Source: CALGSZ01 sp042408955 (GTDB lineage: Bacteria > Chloroflexota > Chloroflexia > Thermomicrobiales > UBA6265). From it: a stretch of 22,774 nt of DNA. A program made the position numbers and the translations under genes. The first letter of the stretch is position 1. Every line of letters begins with the position of its first letter. The stretch is from positions 1-22,774 of the forward strand of contig JBHOQQ010000158.1 of assembly GCA_042408955.1 (NCBI GenBank), read 5' to 3'. Below, one piece after another: positions 6,218-14,066 of the stretch. The notes beneath the pieces are model-generated. The model was given only the letters and a program-made list of their open reading frames with translations. It was not told the DNA's origin and searched no databases.

Positions 6218-8308
6218 TCAGTCCGCGACGATCGCCAGGTCAACGCTCTCCCGCGGGTCGGCAGGCGTCAGCCGGAAGTGATCCATCGTCAGGCACTCGG
6301 TCGGACACCAGTCCACGCAGACACCGCAGCGGATGCATGCCCGCTCATCGATCACCATGGCCGCCGCGTACGGACCGAGCTCTGCCCGCGCCATTTCGGC
6401 AAGCTCGACATCATTGTCGATGCTGTAGATGCGGTCGGGCGAGATCATTTCGATGCAGCGATGCGGGCACGCGTCCACGCAGCCGTTGCAGAGAATGCAG
6501 CGGTTGCCGTCAATAAAGATGTTCAACTGGCACTGGAGACAGCGCTTGGCCTCTTCGAACCCGATCGGCTTGGTATATCCGAGTTCGACCTCCAGAGTCG
6601 TGTCGTGCGTGCCGATGCCGCGGTCAACCAGCGGCAGCACTGGCATAACCTGCCGTCCCACGCTGGTGTAGTCGTCACCCCAAACGAGCCGCCGGCTCAT
6701 TGCCGTGAGGCTCCACTCGGCGATTCCCTCGGCCAGCAGCGGATTCGGTGTCGAGACATACTCGGTCGGAACGCGCGTGATCTCCATCTCCTTGACGACC
6801 GGCTCAACGCCGCGCAGCTCCCGGTCGATCGCGATCGCGACGCGCTTCCCTTCGCCGATTGAGGAGATGAAGTTCGTCGGGTTGATCACGTAGTCTCCGG
6901 CGGCCCAGACATTGGGCAGCTCGGTCTTCAAATTCTGGTCGAGGAACGGCACGCCCCGCCGGTCGCGGTTCGGCAGCATGTCCCCAAGGAACGAGCTGTC
7001 CTGGCGTTGCCCGATGGCGACCAGCACCATATCACACGGCACGATGAACTCGGAGCCTGGCACCGGCTGTGGCCGCCGCCGGCCCTTGCTGTCTGGCGGA
7101 CCAAGCTCATTCCGGATCAGCTCGATCCCCTTCACCCGGCCATGCTCATCGCCGATGACACGAACGGGCGAGACCATGTACATGATCTCCACCCCTTCCA
7201 TCTCGGCTTCTTCGAGCTCAAGCTCATCCACGGGGATTTCCTGGATGCTCCGGCGATAGGTCATGACGGAGCGCTCGGCGCCCAGCCGCAGCACCGTCCG
7301 CACGCAGTCCATCGAGGTGAAGCCTCCACCCACGGTGACCACGTGCTTGCCAACCCAGACATCCTCTTTGCCGAGGTTGACCTCCTCCAGGAATTTAATG
7401 CCGGAGACGACGCCTTCCAGGTCCTCACCCGGCACGCCGAGCTCCTGGGCAATCTGGCAGCCCGTCGCGATGACCACCGCGTCGTACGATTCAACGATCT
7501 CCCGGAAGGAGATGTCTTTTCCGACCTCCGTGTTGAAGCGAATCTCCACGCCGAGGTCGGTAATCAGCTCGACCTCCTCCATGATGACATCGCGCGGCAG
7601 ACGCCACTCCGGCACGCCGGTCCACATCACGCCGCCTGGCACCGGGTATTTCTCGTAGATCGTGACCTTGTAGCCCTTGCGAGCAAGCTGCCGCGCTACC
7701 GTCAGACCACAGACACCGGCGCCGATGATGCCAGCCGTCAGACCATTCCAGGGAGGCGGCGTCTCGCGCCGGGTCTCGCCACGGTAATCAGCGGCGACAC
7801 GCTTGAGATAACAGATACCGATCGGTGCATCGATCTCCTTGCGGCGGCAGGCATCCTCGCACGGCCGCGCGCACATCCGGCCAAGACAGCCAGGGAACAC
7901 GTTGTGCTCGCGGTTGAGTTCGAAGGAGTCGGCGTAGCGCCCGTCAGCGATCAACGCGATGTACCGGGAGATGTCGGTGTGCGACGGGCATGCCGTCATG
8001 CACGGGATGTTATCGGAGAACCATTGGGCATCGCCCGTATAGACCGGGTACCGCTTGCCCGAGCGCTCCATGTAGGGCGAGAAGAACGAGGCATCGACAA
8101 AGGCAAGCAGGCGAATGCGCCGGCTATCGTCGACCTCGGCTTCGAGGCCCTGGCCGACGATGCCGTGGCTTGCCAGCTCACTCGCCGTGAGGTCGATTTC
8201 CAACGGATCCATCGGCCGAAAGCGGTCCGCTGGCGCGCCACAGGATGGGCACTCGTTCGGCGGCGCCATGCCTTCATGGATCCAGCCACAGACTTTGCAG
8301 CGGAACAT
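6218..8308 (-). CDS. Rubredoxin / GltD-like FAD-NAD(P) oxidoreductase / 2[4Fe-4S] ferredoxin fusion
   Basis: A 696-residue electron-transfer protein. Residues 1-30 form a rubredoxin-type knuckle (Cys4, Cys7, Cys20, Cys23) of the short rubrerythrin kind. Cys103, Cys107, Cys141, Cys146, Cys150 and Cys154 match the N-terminal Fe-S domain of glutamate synthase small-subunit-like proteins. Two dinucleotide-binding folds follow, GIIGAGVCG (about 193-201) for FAD and VTVGGG (324-329) for NAD(P)H; WAAGDYV (468-474) is the second FAD contact. CLQC (590-593) precedes a C-terminal ferredoxin with two cluster motifs, CILCNGCVDACP (604-615) and CIRCGVCVDWCP (658-669). It probably shuttles electrons between NAD(P)H and a ferredoxin-type partner; it is unlikely to be glutamate synthase itself because no large-subunit gene is nearby. 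The ATG at 8308 has a purine-rich GAGGGGAG upstream. All cofactor residues appear intact. Confidence 0.9.
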   Translation of the reverse strand: MFRCKVCGWIHEGMAPPNECPSCGAPADRFRPMDPLEIDLTASELASHGIVGQGLEAEVDDSRRIRLLAFVDASFFSPYMERSGKRYPVYTGDAQWFSDNIPCMTACPSHTDISRYIALIADGRYADSFELNREHNVFPGCLGRMCARPCEDACRRKEIDAPIGICYLKRVAADYRGETRRETPPPWNGLTAGIIGAGVCGLTVARQLARKGYKVTIYEKYPVPGGVMWTGVPEWRLPRDVIMEEVELITDLGVEIRFNTEVGKDISFREIVESYDAVVIATGCQIAQELGVPGEDLEGVVSGIKFLEEVNLGKEDVWVGKHVVTVGGGFTSMDCVRTVLRLGAERSVMTYRRSIQEIPVDELELEEAEMEGVEIMYMVSPVRVIGDEHGRVKGIELIRNELGPPDSKGRRRPQPVPGSEFIVPCDMVLVAIGQRQDSSFLGDMLPNRDRRGVPFLDQNLKTELPNVWAAGDYVINPTNFISSIGEGKRVAIAIDRELRGVEPVVKEMEITRVPTEYVSTPNPLLAEGIAEWSLTAMSRRLVWGDDYTSVGRQVMPVLPLVDRGIGTHDTTLEVELGYTKPIGFEEAKRCLQCQLNIFIDGNRCILCNGCVDACPHRCIEMISPDRIYSIDNDVELAEMARAELGPYAAAMVIDERACIRCGVCVDWCPTECLTMDHFRLTPADPRESVDLAIVAD

Positions 8309-8483
8309 CGTATATCACTCCCCTCGAAGGCAGAGTTTCAGGTCGCCCGCGTGCCCGCGTCGTGCAAACGCCGGCCGCGGATCATGCCAAGTATACCCGG
8401 CTTCCCCCTTGTGCCGGAGCGCGGGGCCTCCGTGCCAGGGCACGCATGCCACACGCGCACGGTAAGCATTCGCTGCCATCCAG

Positions 8484-9491
8484 CTAGGCGTTGGGCTTGC
8501 CCAGCACCTCAGGATTGACGATAAACGGCGGCTGCTCGCCGCGAATCACCGCCAGCACATTGCGCGCTGCGATTTCGGCCATCTTGTTCCGCGTTGCGAC
8601 GGTTGCTGAGGCAATATGCGGCACGACAATCGCATTGGGAAGGTGGATCAGCGGGTGATCTGGCGGCAATGGCTCCGGGTCAGTGACATCCAGCGCGGCG
8701 GCCATGATGGTTCCTTCTCGCAAGGCCGTCACCAGCCCCTCGGTATCGACCACCGGGCCACGCGCCGCATTGATGAGTATGGCTTCACGCTTCATCAGCT
8801 TGAGCTCGCGCGGCCCGATGAGACGCCGAGTCTCCGGCGTCAGGGCAACATGAAGCGTGACGAAGTCCGACTGCCGCAGCAAGTCGTCGAGTGCGACAAC
8901 CTCCACACCAAGCTGCCGGGCCGCATCGTAGTCAGGCGCGGTGTCAAAGGCGAGTACGCGCATCGAGAATCCCTGCGCCCGCTTGGCCACCTCCTTACCG
9001 ATCCGGCCAAAACCGACGATGCCAAGGGTTGCCCCGTGGACGTCTCGCCCTAGCAGGAGGGTCGGCCCCCAAGTCTTCCACTTTCCCGCCCGGACATAGT
9101 CAATCGCTTCAGGGATCCGGCGCGCCGCGGCCATCAGCAGCGCCCAAGCGAAATCCGCAGTCGTTTCGGTCAGCACACCCGGTGTATTGCAGACGGCCAC
9201 CCCGCGAGCGGTGGCTGCTGGAACATCAATGTTGTCGTACCCGACAGCAAGATTGCTGATCACCTTGAGCTGTGGCTCGCGGTCGAGCACCTCGGCAGTG
9301 ATCGCATCGGTGAGCAGGGTGATCGCGCCAGCACAGCCATGGAGCAGCTCCGCCAGGCGGTCAGGCGGTGGTGGCAATTCCTCCTCCCACACGCGCAGCT
9401 CAATCTCTCCACGCGCTTCCGCTTCTCGCAGCAGCGTCATCCCCGCTTCTGGGATGATTCTCGTGACGGCAACACAGACGCGATCGCCCAT
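8484..9491 (-). CDS. D-isomer-specific 2-hydroxyacid dehydrogenase (glyoxylate/hydroxypyruvate reductase-like)
   Basis: A 335-residue protein of usual family length. The start at 9491 has GGAGG seven bases upstream; the longer frame to 9560 has no such signal. It shows the family's split substrate domain and central Rossmann fold: LGIVGFGRIGKEV (156-168) with the GxGxxG nucleotide motif and an Asp (AFD, 183) at the end of strand two, which favours NADH. Catalytic residues are Arg244 (NAAR), Glu273 (DPEPLP) and His292 (VPHIAS). Members reduce glyoxylate or hydroxypyruvate, or oxidise D-glycerate; sequence alone does not settle which. It lies between a TerC gene (98 bp upstream) and the multidomain oxidoreductase (175 bp downstream), all on the minus strand. 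No obvious defect. Confidence 0.93.
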   Translation of the reverse strand: MGDRVCVAVTRIIPEAGMTLLREAEARGEIELRVWEEELPPPPDRLAELLHGCAGAITLLTDAITAEVLDREPQLKVISNLAVGYDNIDVPAATARGVAVCNTPGVLTETTADFAWALLMAAARRIPEAIDYVRAGKWKTWGPTLLLGRDVHGATLGIVGFGRIGKEVAKRAQGFSMRVLAFDTAPDYDAARQLGVEVVALDDLLRQSDFVTLHVALTPETRRLIGPRELKLMKREAILINAARGPVVDTEGLVTALREGTIMAAALDVTDPEPLPPDHPLIHLPNAIVVPHIASATVATRNKMAEIAARNVLAVIRGEQPPFIVNPEVLGKPNA

Positions 9492-9589
9492 GACACGTCC
9501 TCCACCGAAGCAGCATCCTGCCCGATCCCCTTTGGGCTCGGCATCCGGGTTCGGCAGCATACCCGAACCGGTGGATCCGAGTCATCAGA

Positions 9590-10390
9590 TCATCGCCGCG
9601 TCTCCCGCGAGACCGCCCGCGCGATACCCGCGGCCCGTTCTGCGACCGGCTCGTTGATCATCGGCTGATGAAGATGCACCGGCTCGGCCGCGCGCGCTCG
9701 CAGCCGCAGGTTCAGGATTTCGACGAAGATCGAAAATGCCAGTGCTGAGTAGATGTAGCCCTTGGGGATGTGGAAATGCCATCCCTCCGCCACCAGCGAG
9801 GTTCCGATCAGGAGCAAGAAGCTGAGCGCGAGCATCTTGACCGTCGGGTGCTGGCTGACAAACGCGCTGATCGGCCCGGAAGCGATCAGCATCACCCCCA
9901 CCGCGATGACGACCGCCGCGACCATCACCTCGATGTGCTCGGCCATCCCGACAGCGGTGATCACCGAGTCAAGCGAAAAGACGATATCCAAGAGGATAAT
10001 CTGCGTGATCACCCCCGCGAAGGACGCGACCGCACGTGCCTCCGCGTGCTCCTCCTCCCCTTCGAGCTTGTCGTGAATCTCGGTCGTCGCTTTGTACAGG
10101 AGAAACAGGCCGCCGCCAAGCATGACCAGATCGCGCCCGGAAAACTCCTTACTCGCGATCTCAAAGAGCGGCTCTTTGAGGTTGGCAATCCAACTGATCG
10201 ACAGGAGCAGGGCGATCCGCATGAACATCGCCAGCGACAATCCCACCAGGCGCGCACGTTCCCGTTGGGACGCGGGAAGCCGGTCGGCCAGGATCGAGAT
10301 GAAGATCACGTTGTCGATCCCGAGCACGATTTCCAGCAGCGTGAGCGTCAGGAGCGCCGCCCAGATCTCACCGCTCGTTATCCAATCCAC
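9590..10390 (-). CDS. TerC-family integral membrane protein
   Basis: A 266-residue polytopic membrane protein with about seven hydrophobic segments. The two signature repeats of the TerC family are present, EIVLGIDNVIFISI (residues 20-33) and DIVFSLDSVITAVG (135-148), each supplying the conserved acidic residues (Glu20, Asp26; Asp135, Asp141) thought to contact metal. A charged, acidic loop (about 105-120, EGEEEHAEAR) and a polar C-terminal tail rich in His, Glu and Arg face the aqueous phase. Relatives of this YkoY-like type export manganese in Bacillus, and others are linked to tellurite resistance, so Mn2+ efflux is a reasonable inference. The start is GTG at 10390 with a GGCAGG-type site. 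No yybP-ykoY manganese riboswitch could be recognised upstream. A second TerC-type gene is divergently transcribed 150 bp away. Confidence 0.92.
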   Translation of the reverse strand: MDWITSGEIWAALLTLTLLEIVLGIDNVIFISILADRLPASQRERARLVGLSLAMFMRIALLLSISWIANLKEPLFEIASKEFSGRDLVMLGGGLFLLYKATTEIHDKLEGEEEHAEARAVASFAGVITQIILLDIVFSLDSVITAVGMAEHIEVMVAAVVIAVGVMLIASGPISAFVSQHPTVKMLALSFLLLIGTSLVAEGWHFHIPKGYIYSALAFSIFVEILNLRLRARAAEPVHLHQPMINEPVAERAAGIARAVSRETRR

Positions 10391-10540
10391 CCTGCCAATC
10401 CCTCCACCCTAGGCCGGCGTCGCGATCTTGCGCGTCGTCCTCACCACACCAATCCCAGTTCTGCCGCGACGTCGCTCTCCGTGCAGAGTATCATGTGCTT
10501 CTGGGCTTGCGCGCTCAGTTGGGAGGGTTCGCGTTCATCA

Positions 10541-11212
10541 ATGCATTCCTCACTCGCCGGCACCGTCGGGGCGATCTTCCTCGTCAACCTTTTCCTCTCT
10601 GGCGATAACGCGGTGGTCATCGGCCTGGCAGCGCGCAACCTCCCGCCTAAGCTGCGGCAGCGCGCCATCGCCATCGGTGGCAGCCTTGCCATCGGCTTCC
10701 GCCTTTGCCTGGCAATTCCGGCCGGCATGCTGCTCCGCTTGCCTGTGCTCCAAGCGAGCGGTGGTGCGTTGCTTGCCTGGATCGCCTTTCGCTTGCTCAC
10801 CAATACGGAGACACCCACCCCATCCGGTGATGCCAGCACCCTCTTGCAGGCGGTTCAAATCATGGTGCTGGCCGATCTCGCGATGAGCCTAGACAATATC
10901 CTGGCCGTGGCCGCGTTGGCGGAGCGCAGCGCCCGGCCAATCTTGATGATGGTAGCTGGCCTCGTGATTTCGATGCCTATCGTTCTGGCTGGCGGCTCAC
11001 TTGCCGGGCGACTCATGCATCGCTTGCCCTTCCTGGCCTGGGCGGGAGCAGCGCTGCTCGGATACATCGCGGGTACCCTGCTGACCGACGATCGCATCCT
11101 TGGCTCGGTTGTCCAATCACACGCAGCGGTGACCCACGTGGTGCCACCAGCCCTAGCGGTGATCATTCTTCTGCTTGCCTGGCGACACGTGCAGCGCGCC
11201 CCGTCTGCCTGA
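10541..11212 (+). CDS. TerC-family membrane protein, YjbE-like
   Basis: A 223-residue membrane protein with about seven hydrophobic spans. It has the repeated TerC motif in its short YjbE-type form: VNLFLSGDNAVVIGLA (15-30) and VLADLAMSLDNILAVAAL (109-126), with Asp22 and Asp118 in the SGDN / SLDN cores. The ATG at 10541 is chosen because the hydrophobic first helix begins directly after it; GGAGGG lies 13 bases upstream, rather far, and a frame-extended start near 10494 is less likely. It is probably a divalent metal (manganese) exporter by family analogy. It is divergent from the other TerC gene and followed after 37 bp by the acetyltransferase gene on the same strand, so the two may form an operon. 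Confidence 0.88.
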   Translation: MHSSLAGTVGAIFLVNLFLSGDNAVVIGLAARNLPPKLRQRAIAIGGSLAIGFRLCLAIPAGMLLRLPVLQASGGALLAWIAFRLLTNTETPTPSGDASTLLQAVQIMVLADLAMSLDNILAVAALAERSARPILMMVAGLVISMPIVLAGGSLAGRLMHRLPFLAWAGAALLGYIAGTLLTDDRILGSVVQSHAAVTHVVPPALAVIILLLAWRHVQRAPSA

Positions 11213-11249
11213 GCACGATGCGTTCCACATGCACGACCGGAGTGACACG

Positions 11250-11867
11250 ATGATGAACACGGCACCCGTTCCCCTGATCGTCCAACCGGTTTCTCTCGCT
11301 GGCCGGTGGGTCCGGCTGGAGCCACTTCAACCTGAGCACGCGGAAGAGCTTGCAATCGCAGCCGCCGATGAAGAGATCTGGCGGTATATGCCACGGCAGT
11401 TGCGCACCCTGGACGATGTGCGTAATTGGATCGCCGCGGCGCTGCACGATCAAGCTTGCGGCACCGCCTTGCCATTTGCCATCATTGACCAAGCGACCGG
11501 GATTGCTATCGGCAGCACGCGCTATCTCGATATCCGCCCGCGTGACCGTGGACTTGAGATCGGCTGGACCTGGCTGCGCCGCTCCTGCTGGCGCACGCCG
11601 GTCAACACCGAATCCAAATATCTCCTTCTCCGCCACGCCTTCGAGACACTCGGCTGCATTCGCGTGCAGTTCAAGACGCACCGGCTCAATTTCCGCTCGC
11701 GGCGCGCGCTCGAGCGGATCGGCGCACAGTTCGAGGGCATCCTGCGTAATCACATCATTCTGCCCGACGGCACCTACCGCGACTCGGCCTATTACAGTGT
11801 CATCGAGCACGAGTGGCCCGCGGTGAAGCGCCATTTGGAGCTTCTTCTGCGCGGTGACGACACATGA
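11250..11867 (+). CDS. GNAT-family N-acetyltransferase (RimJ/RimL-like)
   Basis: A 205-residue protein with the Acetyltransf_3 layout. Strand one is WVRLEPLQPEHAEEL (about 20-34), a central beta-strand GIAIGSTRYLDIRP is followed by LEIGWTWL, and the C-terminal RNHIILPDGTYRDSAYYSVIEHEW is typical of this subgroup. The acetyl-CoA pyrophosphate loop and helix lie around YLLLRHAFETLGC. These enzymes acetylate small amines or protein N-termini; the substrate cannot be told. Two ATGs stand together at 11250 and 11253, with GGAGTG a few bases upstream; starts further upstream overlap the TerC gene. The stop codon lies inside the first copy of a 32-bp direct repeat. Confidence 0.92.
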   Translation: MMNTAPVPLIVQPVSLAGRWVRLEPLQPEHAEELAIAAADEEIWRYMPRQLRTLDDVRNWIAAALHDQACGTALPFAIIDQATGIAIGSTRYLDIRPRDRGLEIGWTWLRRSCWRTPVNTESKYLLLRHAFETLGCIRVQFKTHRLNFRSRRALERIGAQFEGILRNHIILPDGTYRDSAYYSVIEHEWPAVKRHLELLLRGDDT

Positions 11868-11951
11868 GCCGGGCGCCCCGGCGCCGCCATCGGCGGAGCG
11901 CGTGCCGGGCAGATAGCCAGGTGACGACACATGAGCCGGGCGCCCCGGCGC
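11853..11951 (+). repeat. 32-bp direct repeat spanning a gene end
   Basis: The same 32 bases occur at 11853-11884 and 11920-11951. They start GGTGACGACACATGAG and end GGGCGCCCCGGCGC, and are separated by 35 bases. The first copy contains the last codons and the TGA of the acetyltransferase gene; the second is non-coding. Each copy contains a GC-rich inverted repeat (GCCGGG / CCCGGC type) that could act as a weak terminator stem. The arrangement looks like a tandem duplication of about 67 bp with divergence between copies. Confidence 0.8.
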
Positions 11952-12094
11952 AGCCGGCCGTGCGCGCGTGGAAACCAGCCGTTCTTCCTGGCTCTGGCTT
12001 GGGTACAATGCCGCCCGTGCCTTCAGCGGCATAACGCACAGCGGATCGCCAGGCGCCGCGATGTCTGCGGCAGTTGACCGAAGGTGACATGTCG

Positions 12095-12955
12095 ATGTCC
12101 ACTCACCACGCGACCGTCTGCCTCACCTTTGATTTCGACGCGATCTCGATTTGGATCGGGCCGTTCGGCGCGACCTCGCCGAGCATGATCTCGCGAGGGG
12201 AGTTCGGGGCCGTCGGCGTCGCGCGTATCTTGCGGCTGCTGGAATCGCGCGGCATTCTCGCCACGTTCTTTGTCACCGGCCACACCGCGGAAACCTATCC
12301 CGACCTAACCCGCGCGATTGTCGCCGCGGGCCATGAAATCGGGCACCATGGCTATCTGCATGAAAATCCGTGCACGCTTGGCTCGCGTGAGCGTGAGCGC
12401 GAAGTCCTTCAGCGCGGGCTCGACGCGCTCGATCGCGTGGCAGGGGTGCGTCCAGTGGGATACCGCTCTCCCTCGTGGGACAACAGTCCCCACACGGTTG
12501 AGCTCCTGGTCGAGCATGGCTTTCGCTACGAATCGTCACTCATGGGTCACGACTTCGAGCCGTATTGGTGCCGGGTCGGTGATGTCATTCAGCCGGATGG
12601 ACCGTACATCTTCGGCTCCACGGTCGAGCTCGTCGAAATGCCAGTGAGCTGGATCCTGGACGACTGGCCGCACTTTGAGTATGTCAGCCTGCCCCACCGT
12701 GTCAGCCCAGGACTGTCCGCGCCGTCGAAGGTTGAGGAGATCTGGCGGGGAGAATTTGACTTCATGCTGCGCCACGTGCCGGGCGGCGTTTATACCCTAA
12801 CGATGCATCCTCAGGTCATCGGCCGGGGGCATCGCCTGCTGATGCTGGAGCGGCTGATTGACTATTTTACCGCGCACGATGGAGTGCGGTTCTCGACGCT
12901 GGGAGCCGCTGCCGAGGAGTGGAGAGCCGCGCATCCGCTCACCGAGGAACGGTGA
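12095..12955 (+). CDS. Polysaccharide deacetylase-family protein (NodB homology, PuuE-like)
   Basis: A 286-residue protein. The NodB-type barrel is recognised from LTFDFD (residues 10-15) for motif 1, HEIGHHGYLHE (80-90) for motif 2 with His85 and His89 as metal ligands, and GYRSPSWD (122-129) for motif 3. GVYTLTMHPQVIGRGHR (231-247) gives the closing histidine. The absence of a signal peptide and the tryptophan-rich insertions (WDNSPHTVELL, VSWILDDWPHFEY) favour the cytoplasmic PuuE/allantoinase-like branch over cell-wall deacetylases, so the substrate may be a small amide. AAGGTG lies eight bases before the ATG at 12095; ATG at 12089 and TTG at 12074 are in frame but placed too close or before the site. 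It follows the repeat region downstream of the acetyltransferase gene. Confidence 0.9.
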   Translation: MSTHHATVCLTFDFDAISIWIGPFGATSPSMISRGEFGAVGVARILRLLESRGILATFFVTGHTAETYPDLTRAIVAAGHEIGHHGYLHENPCTLGSREREREVLQRGLDALDRVAGVRPVGYRSPSWDNSPHTVELLVEHGFRYESSLMGHDFEPYWCRVGDVIQPDGPYIFGSTVELVEMPVSWILDDWPHFEYVSLPHRVSPGLSAPSKVEEIWRGEFDFMLRHVPGGVYTLTMHPQVIGRGHRLLMLERLIDYFTAHDGVRFSTLGAAAEEWRAAHPLTEER

Positions 12956-13055
12956 TGGCCGCAGTCTACCGCTTCGATGACTGCATATGCGGCGCCAACG
13001 CTGTTGGGCATCAAAGACCATTGACGGCCATCCGCCAGGCAGGCATAGCCATCTG

Positions 13056-13084
13056 TTGCGCCGTATCGCGCGGGACGGTATCAT
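13056..13084 (+). promoter_or_regulatory. Candidate sigma-70 promoter for the Fe-S carrier gene
   Basis: TTGCGC (13056-13061) and TATCAT (13079-13084) are spaced by 17 bases and lie about 85 bases before the start codon at 13171. The -10 matches five of six consensus bases and the -35 four of six. Confidence 0.4.
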
Positions 13085-13170
13085 GAGTGAAGCATTGACA
13101 CTGGGAGCCGGTTTTGCCGCTGGCCCGGAAGTCAAGCGCTCACGCTATCAAAACGGAGGAAACCAGATCA

Positions 13171-13557
13171 ATGTCTGCCACGACTGAGCAGTTGATTACG
13201 ATGACGCCGGAAGCGGTGGCCCAACTGAAGAAGTTTCTGGCCGAGCAGGGCACTCCCGATCACGCGCTGCGCGTCTTCGTTGCGCCGGGTGGGTGCTCCG
13301 GGTTGCAATATGGCATGACGATCGAGGAGACAGCGGAAGAGGATGATACGGTGATTGACGCCGATGGCGTCCGCCTCCTCGTCGATTCGTTCAGCGCCAT
13401 GTACCTGCGCGGCGCTGAGGTTGACTACGTGCACTCGCTGATGGGAGGCGGCTTCACCGTTCGCAATCCGAACGCCGTGGCCTCTTGCGCGTGTGGCCAT
13501 TCGTTCGACGCGGGCGACAATGCCGCAACAGCCCACGGCTGCGGCTGCGGCCGTTAA
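13171..13557 (+). CDS. HesB/IscA-type iron-sulfur cluster carrier
   Basis: A 128-residue A-type carrier. The fold begins ITMTPEAVAQLKKFL (9-23). The three conserved cysteines are Cys42 (GGCSGLQYG), Cys106 and Cys108 (SCACGHSF), the ligands for the Fe-S cluster that these proteins deliver to apo-enzymes. The Ser-Phe after the last ligand is also typical. It carries an unusual extra C-terminal tail of about 18 residues ending HGCGCGR, with two more cysteines (124 and 126). GGAGGA lies 10 bases before the ATG at 13171. It is probably monocistronic, with a promoter candidate upstream and a strong hairpin terminator downstream. Whether it serves as IscA, SufA or ErpA cannot be told, and no suf or isc genes are nearby. 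Confidence 0.92.
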   Translation: MSATTEQLITMTPEAVAQLKKFLAEQGTPDHALRVFVAPGGCSGLQYGMTIEETAEEDDTVIDADGVRLLVDSFSAMYLRGAEVDYVHSLMGGGFTVRNPNAVASCACGHSFDAGDNAATAHGCGCGR

Positions 13558-13587
13558 CTCCTCTCACGCCTGGAGCAGATACAGGAA

Positions 13588-13624
13588 GGGACAGGGGCGC
13601 CGGTGCGCCCCTGCTTCGTTGTCC
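13588..13624 (+). terminator. Rho-independent terminator of the Fe-S carrier gene
   Basis: A perfect 9-bp stem CAGGGGCGC / GCGCCCCTG (13592-13613) with the 4-base loop CGGT is extended at its base by GGGAC pairing with GTCCC. CTTCGTTGT follows. It lies 31 bases after the stop codon. Confidence 0.75.
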
Positions 13625-13737
13625 CTTCCCATCGCGTACCGGAATTAGGACTGGAGCGCTACTAGCGACGTGCGATCGCCCAAATGTTGCAAACCTGCAA
13701 AATGGGACGGGTGGGCTACTTGCGCTTAACGCAAATA

Positions 13738-13746
13738 TGGTATAAT
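13738..13746 (+). promoter_or_regulatory. Extended -10 promoter for the sigma factor gene
   Basis: TGGTATAAT is a perfect extended -10 element (TGn plus TATAAT). No strong -35 is needed for this class; CTTGCG is present 16 bases upstream. Transcription would start near 13753, giving a leader of about 310 bases. Confidence 0.6.
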
Positions 13747-14066
13747 GTGCAGCTTGTGTAGGGCGGGTCCTACCTGGAGGCACCCGTCGTCTCAGATGGA
13801 TACCCTGACCCGGACCTGTCGCCCCGCAGTAGCGAGGGTTGCCATACATCCGCAAATGTGGCGGCGTCGTATGTCTACGTGGCCAGTCGTTCGCGACGGC
13901 CACGCAAATGTACGTGTGTTCTTGGCTGCGCCACGCGCCACCATTCGCTGCCGCACGCTCGTGAGCGATCAGTTGTCCGCGCCGTGGCGCTGTGACTGGA
14001 AACAATTGTGCAGCGGCAAAGTGGATGGACGGTCGGCCCGTTCACGCCGAGAGGAGTCTAGCCATA
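13747..14066 (+). promoter_or_regulatory. Long structured leader of the sigma factor gene
   Basis: No protein-coding frame is convincing here. The leader carries a hairpin near its start (GTAGG / CCTAC, 13757-13772). It also has a long stem at 13878-13904: CGTGGCC, a bulged A, GTCG, loop TTCG, then CGAC and GGCCACG. The word CGCAAATGT occurs at 13851-13861 and again at 13903-13912, and a related word (CGCAAATAT) sits just upstream of the -10. No T-run follows the long stem, so it is not a simple terminator. No known riboswitch was recognised. Confidence 0.45.

Noticed and set aside
7007..8518. Long plus-strand open frame opposite the oxidoreductase
   Set aside because: High GC keeps the antisense strand open; the minus strand has complete cofactor motifs.
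11853..11951. Two 32-bp repeats with a 35-bp spacer, CRISPR-like dimensions
   Set aside because: Only two copies, one inside a coding region, no cas genes and no further repeats; a local duplication explains it.
13747..14066. SRP RNA, 6S RNA, T-box or known riboswitch in the sigma leader
   Set aside because: None of their conserved core sequences could be found by eye; kept only as an unassigned structured leader.
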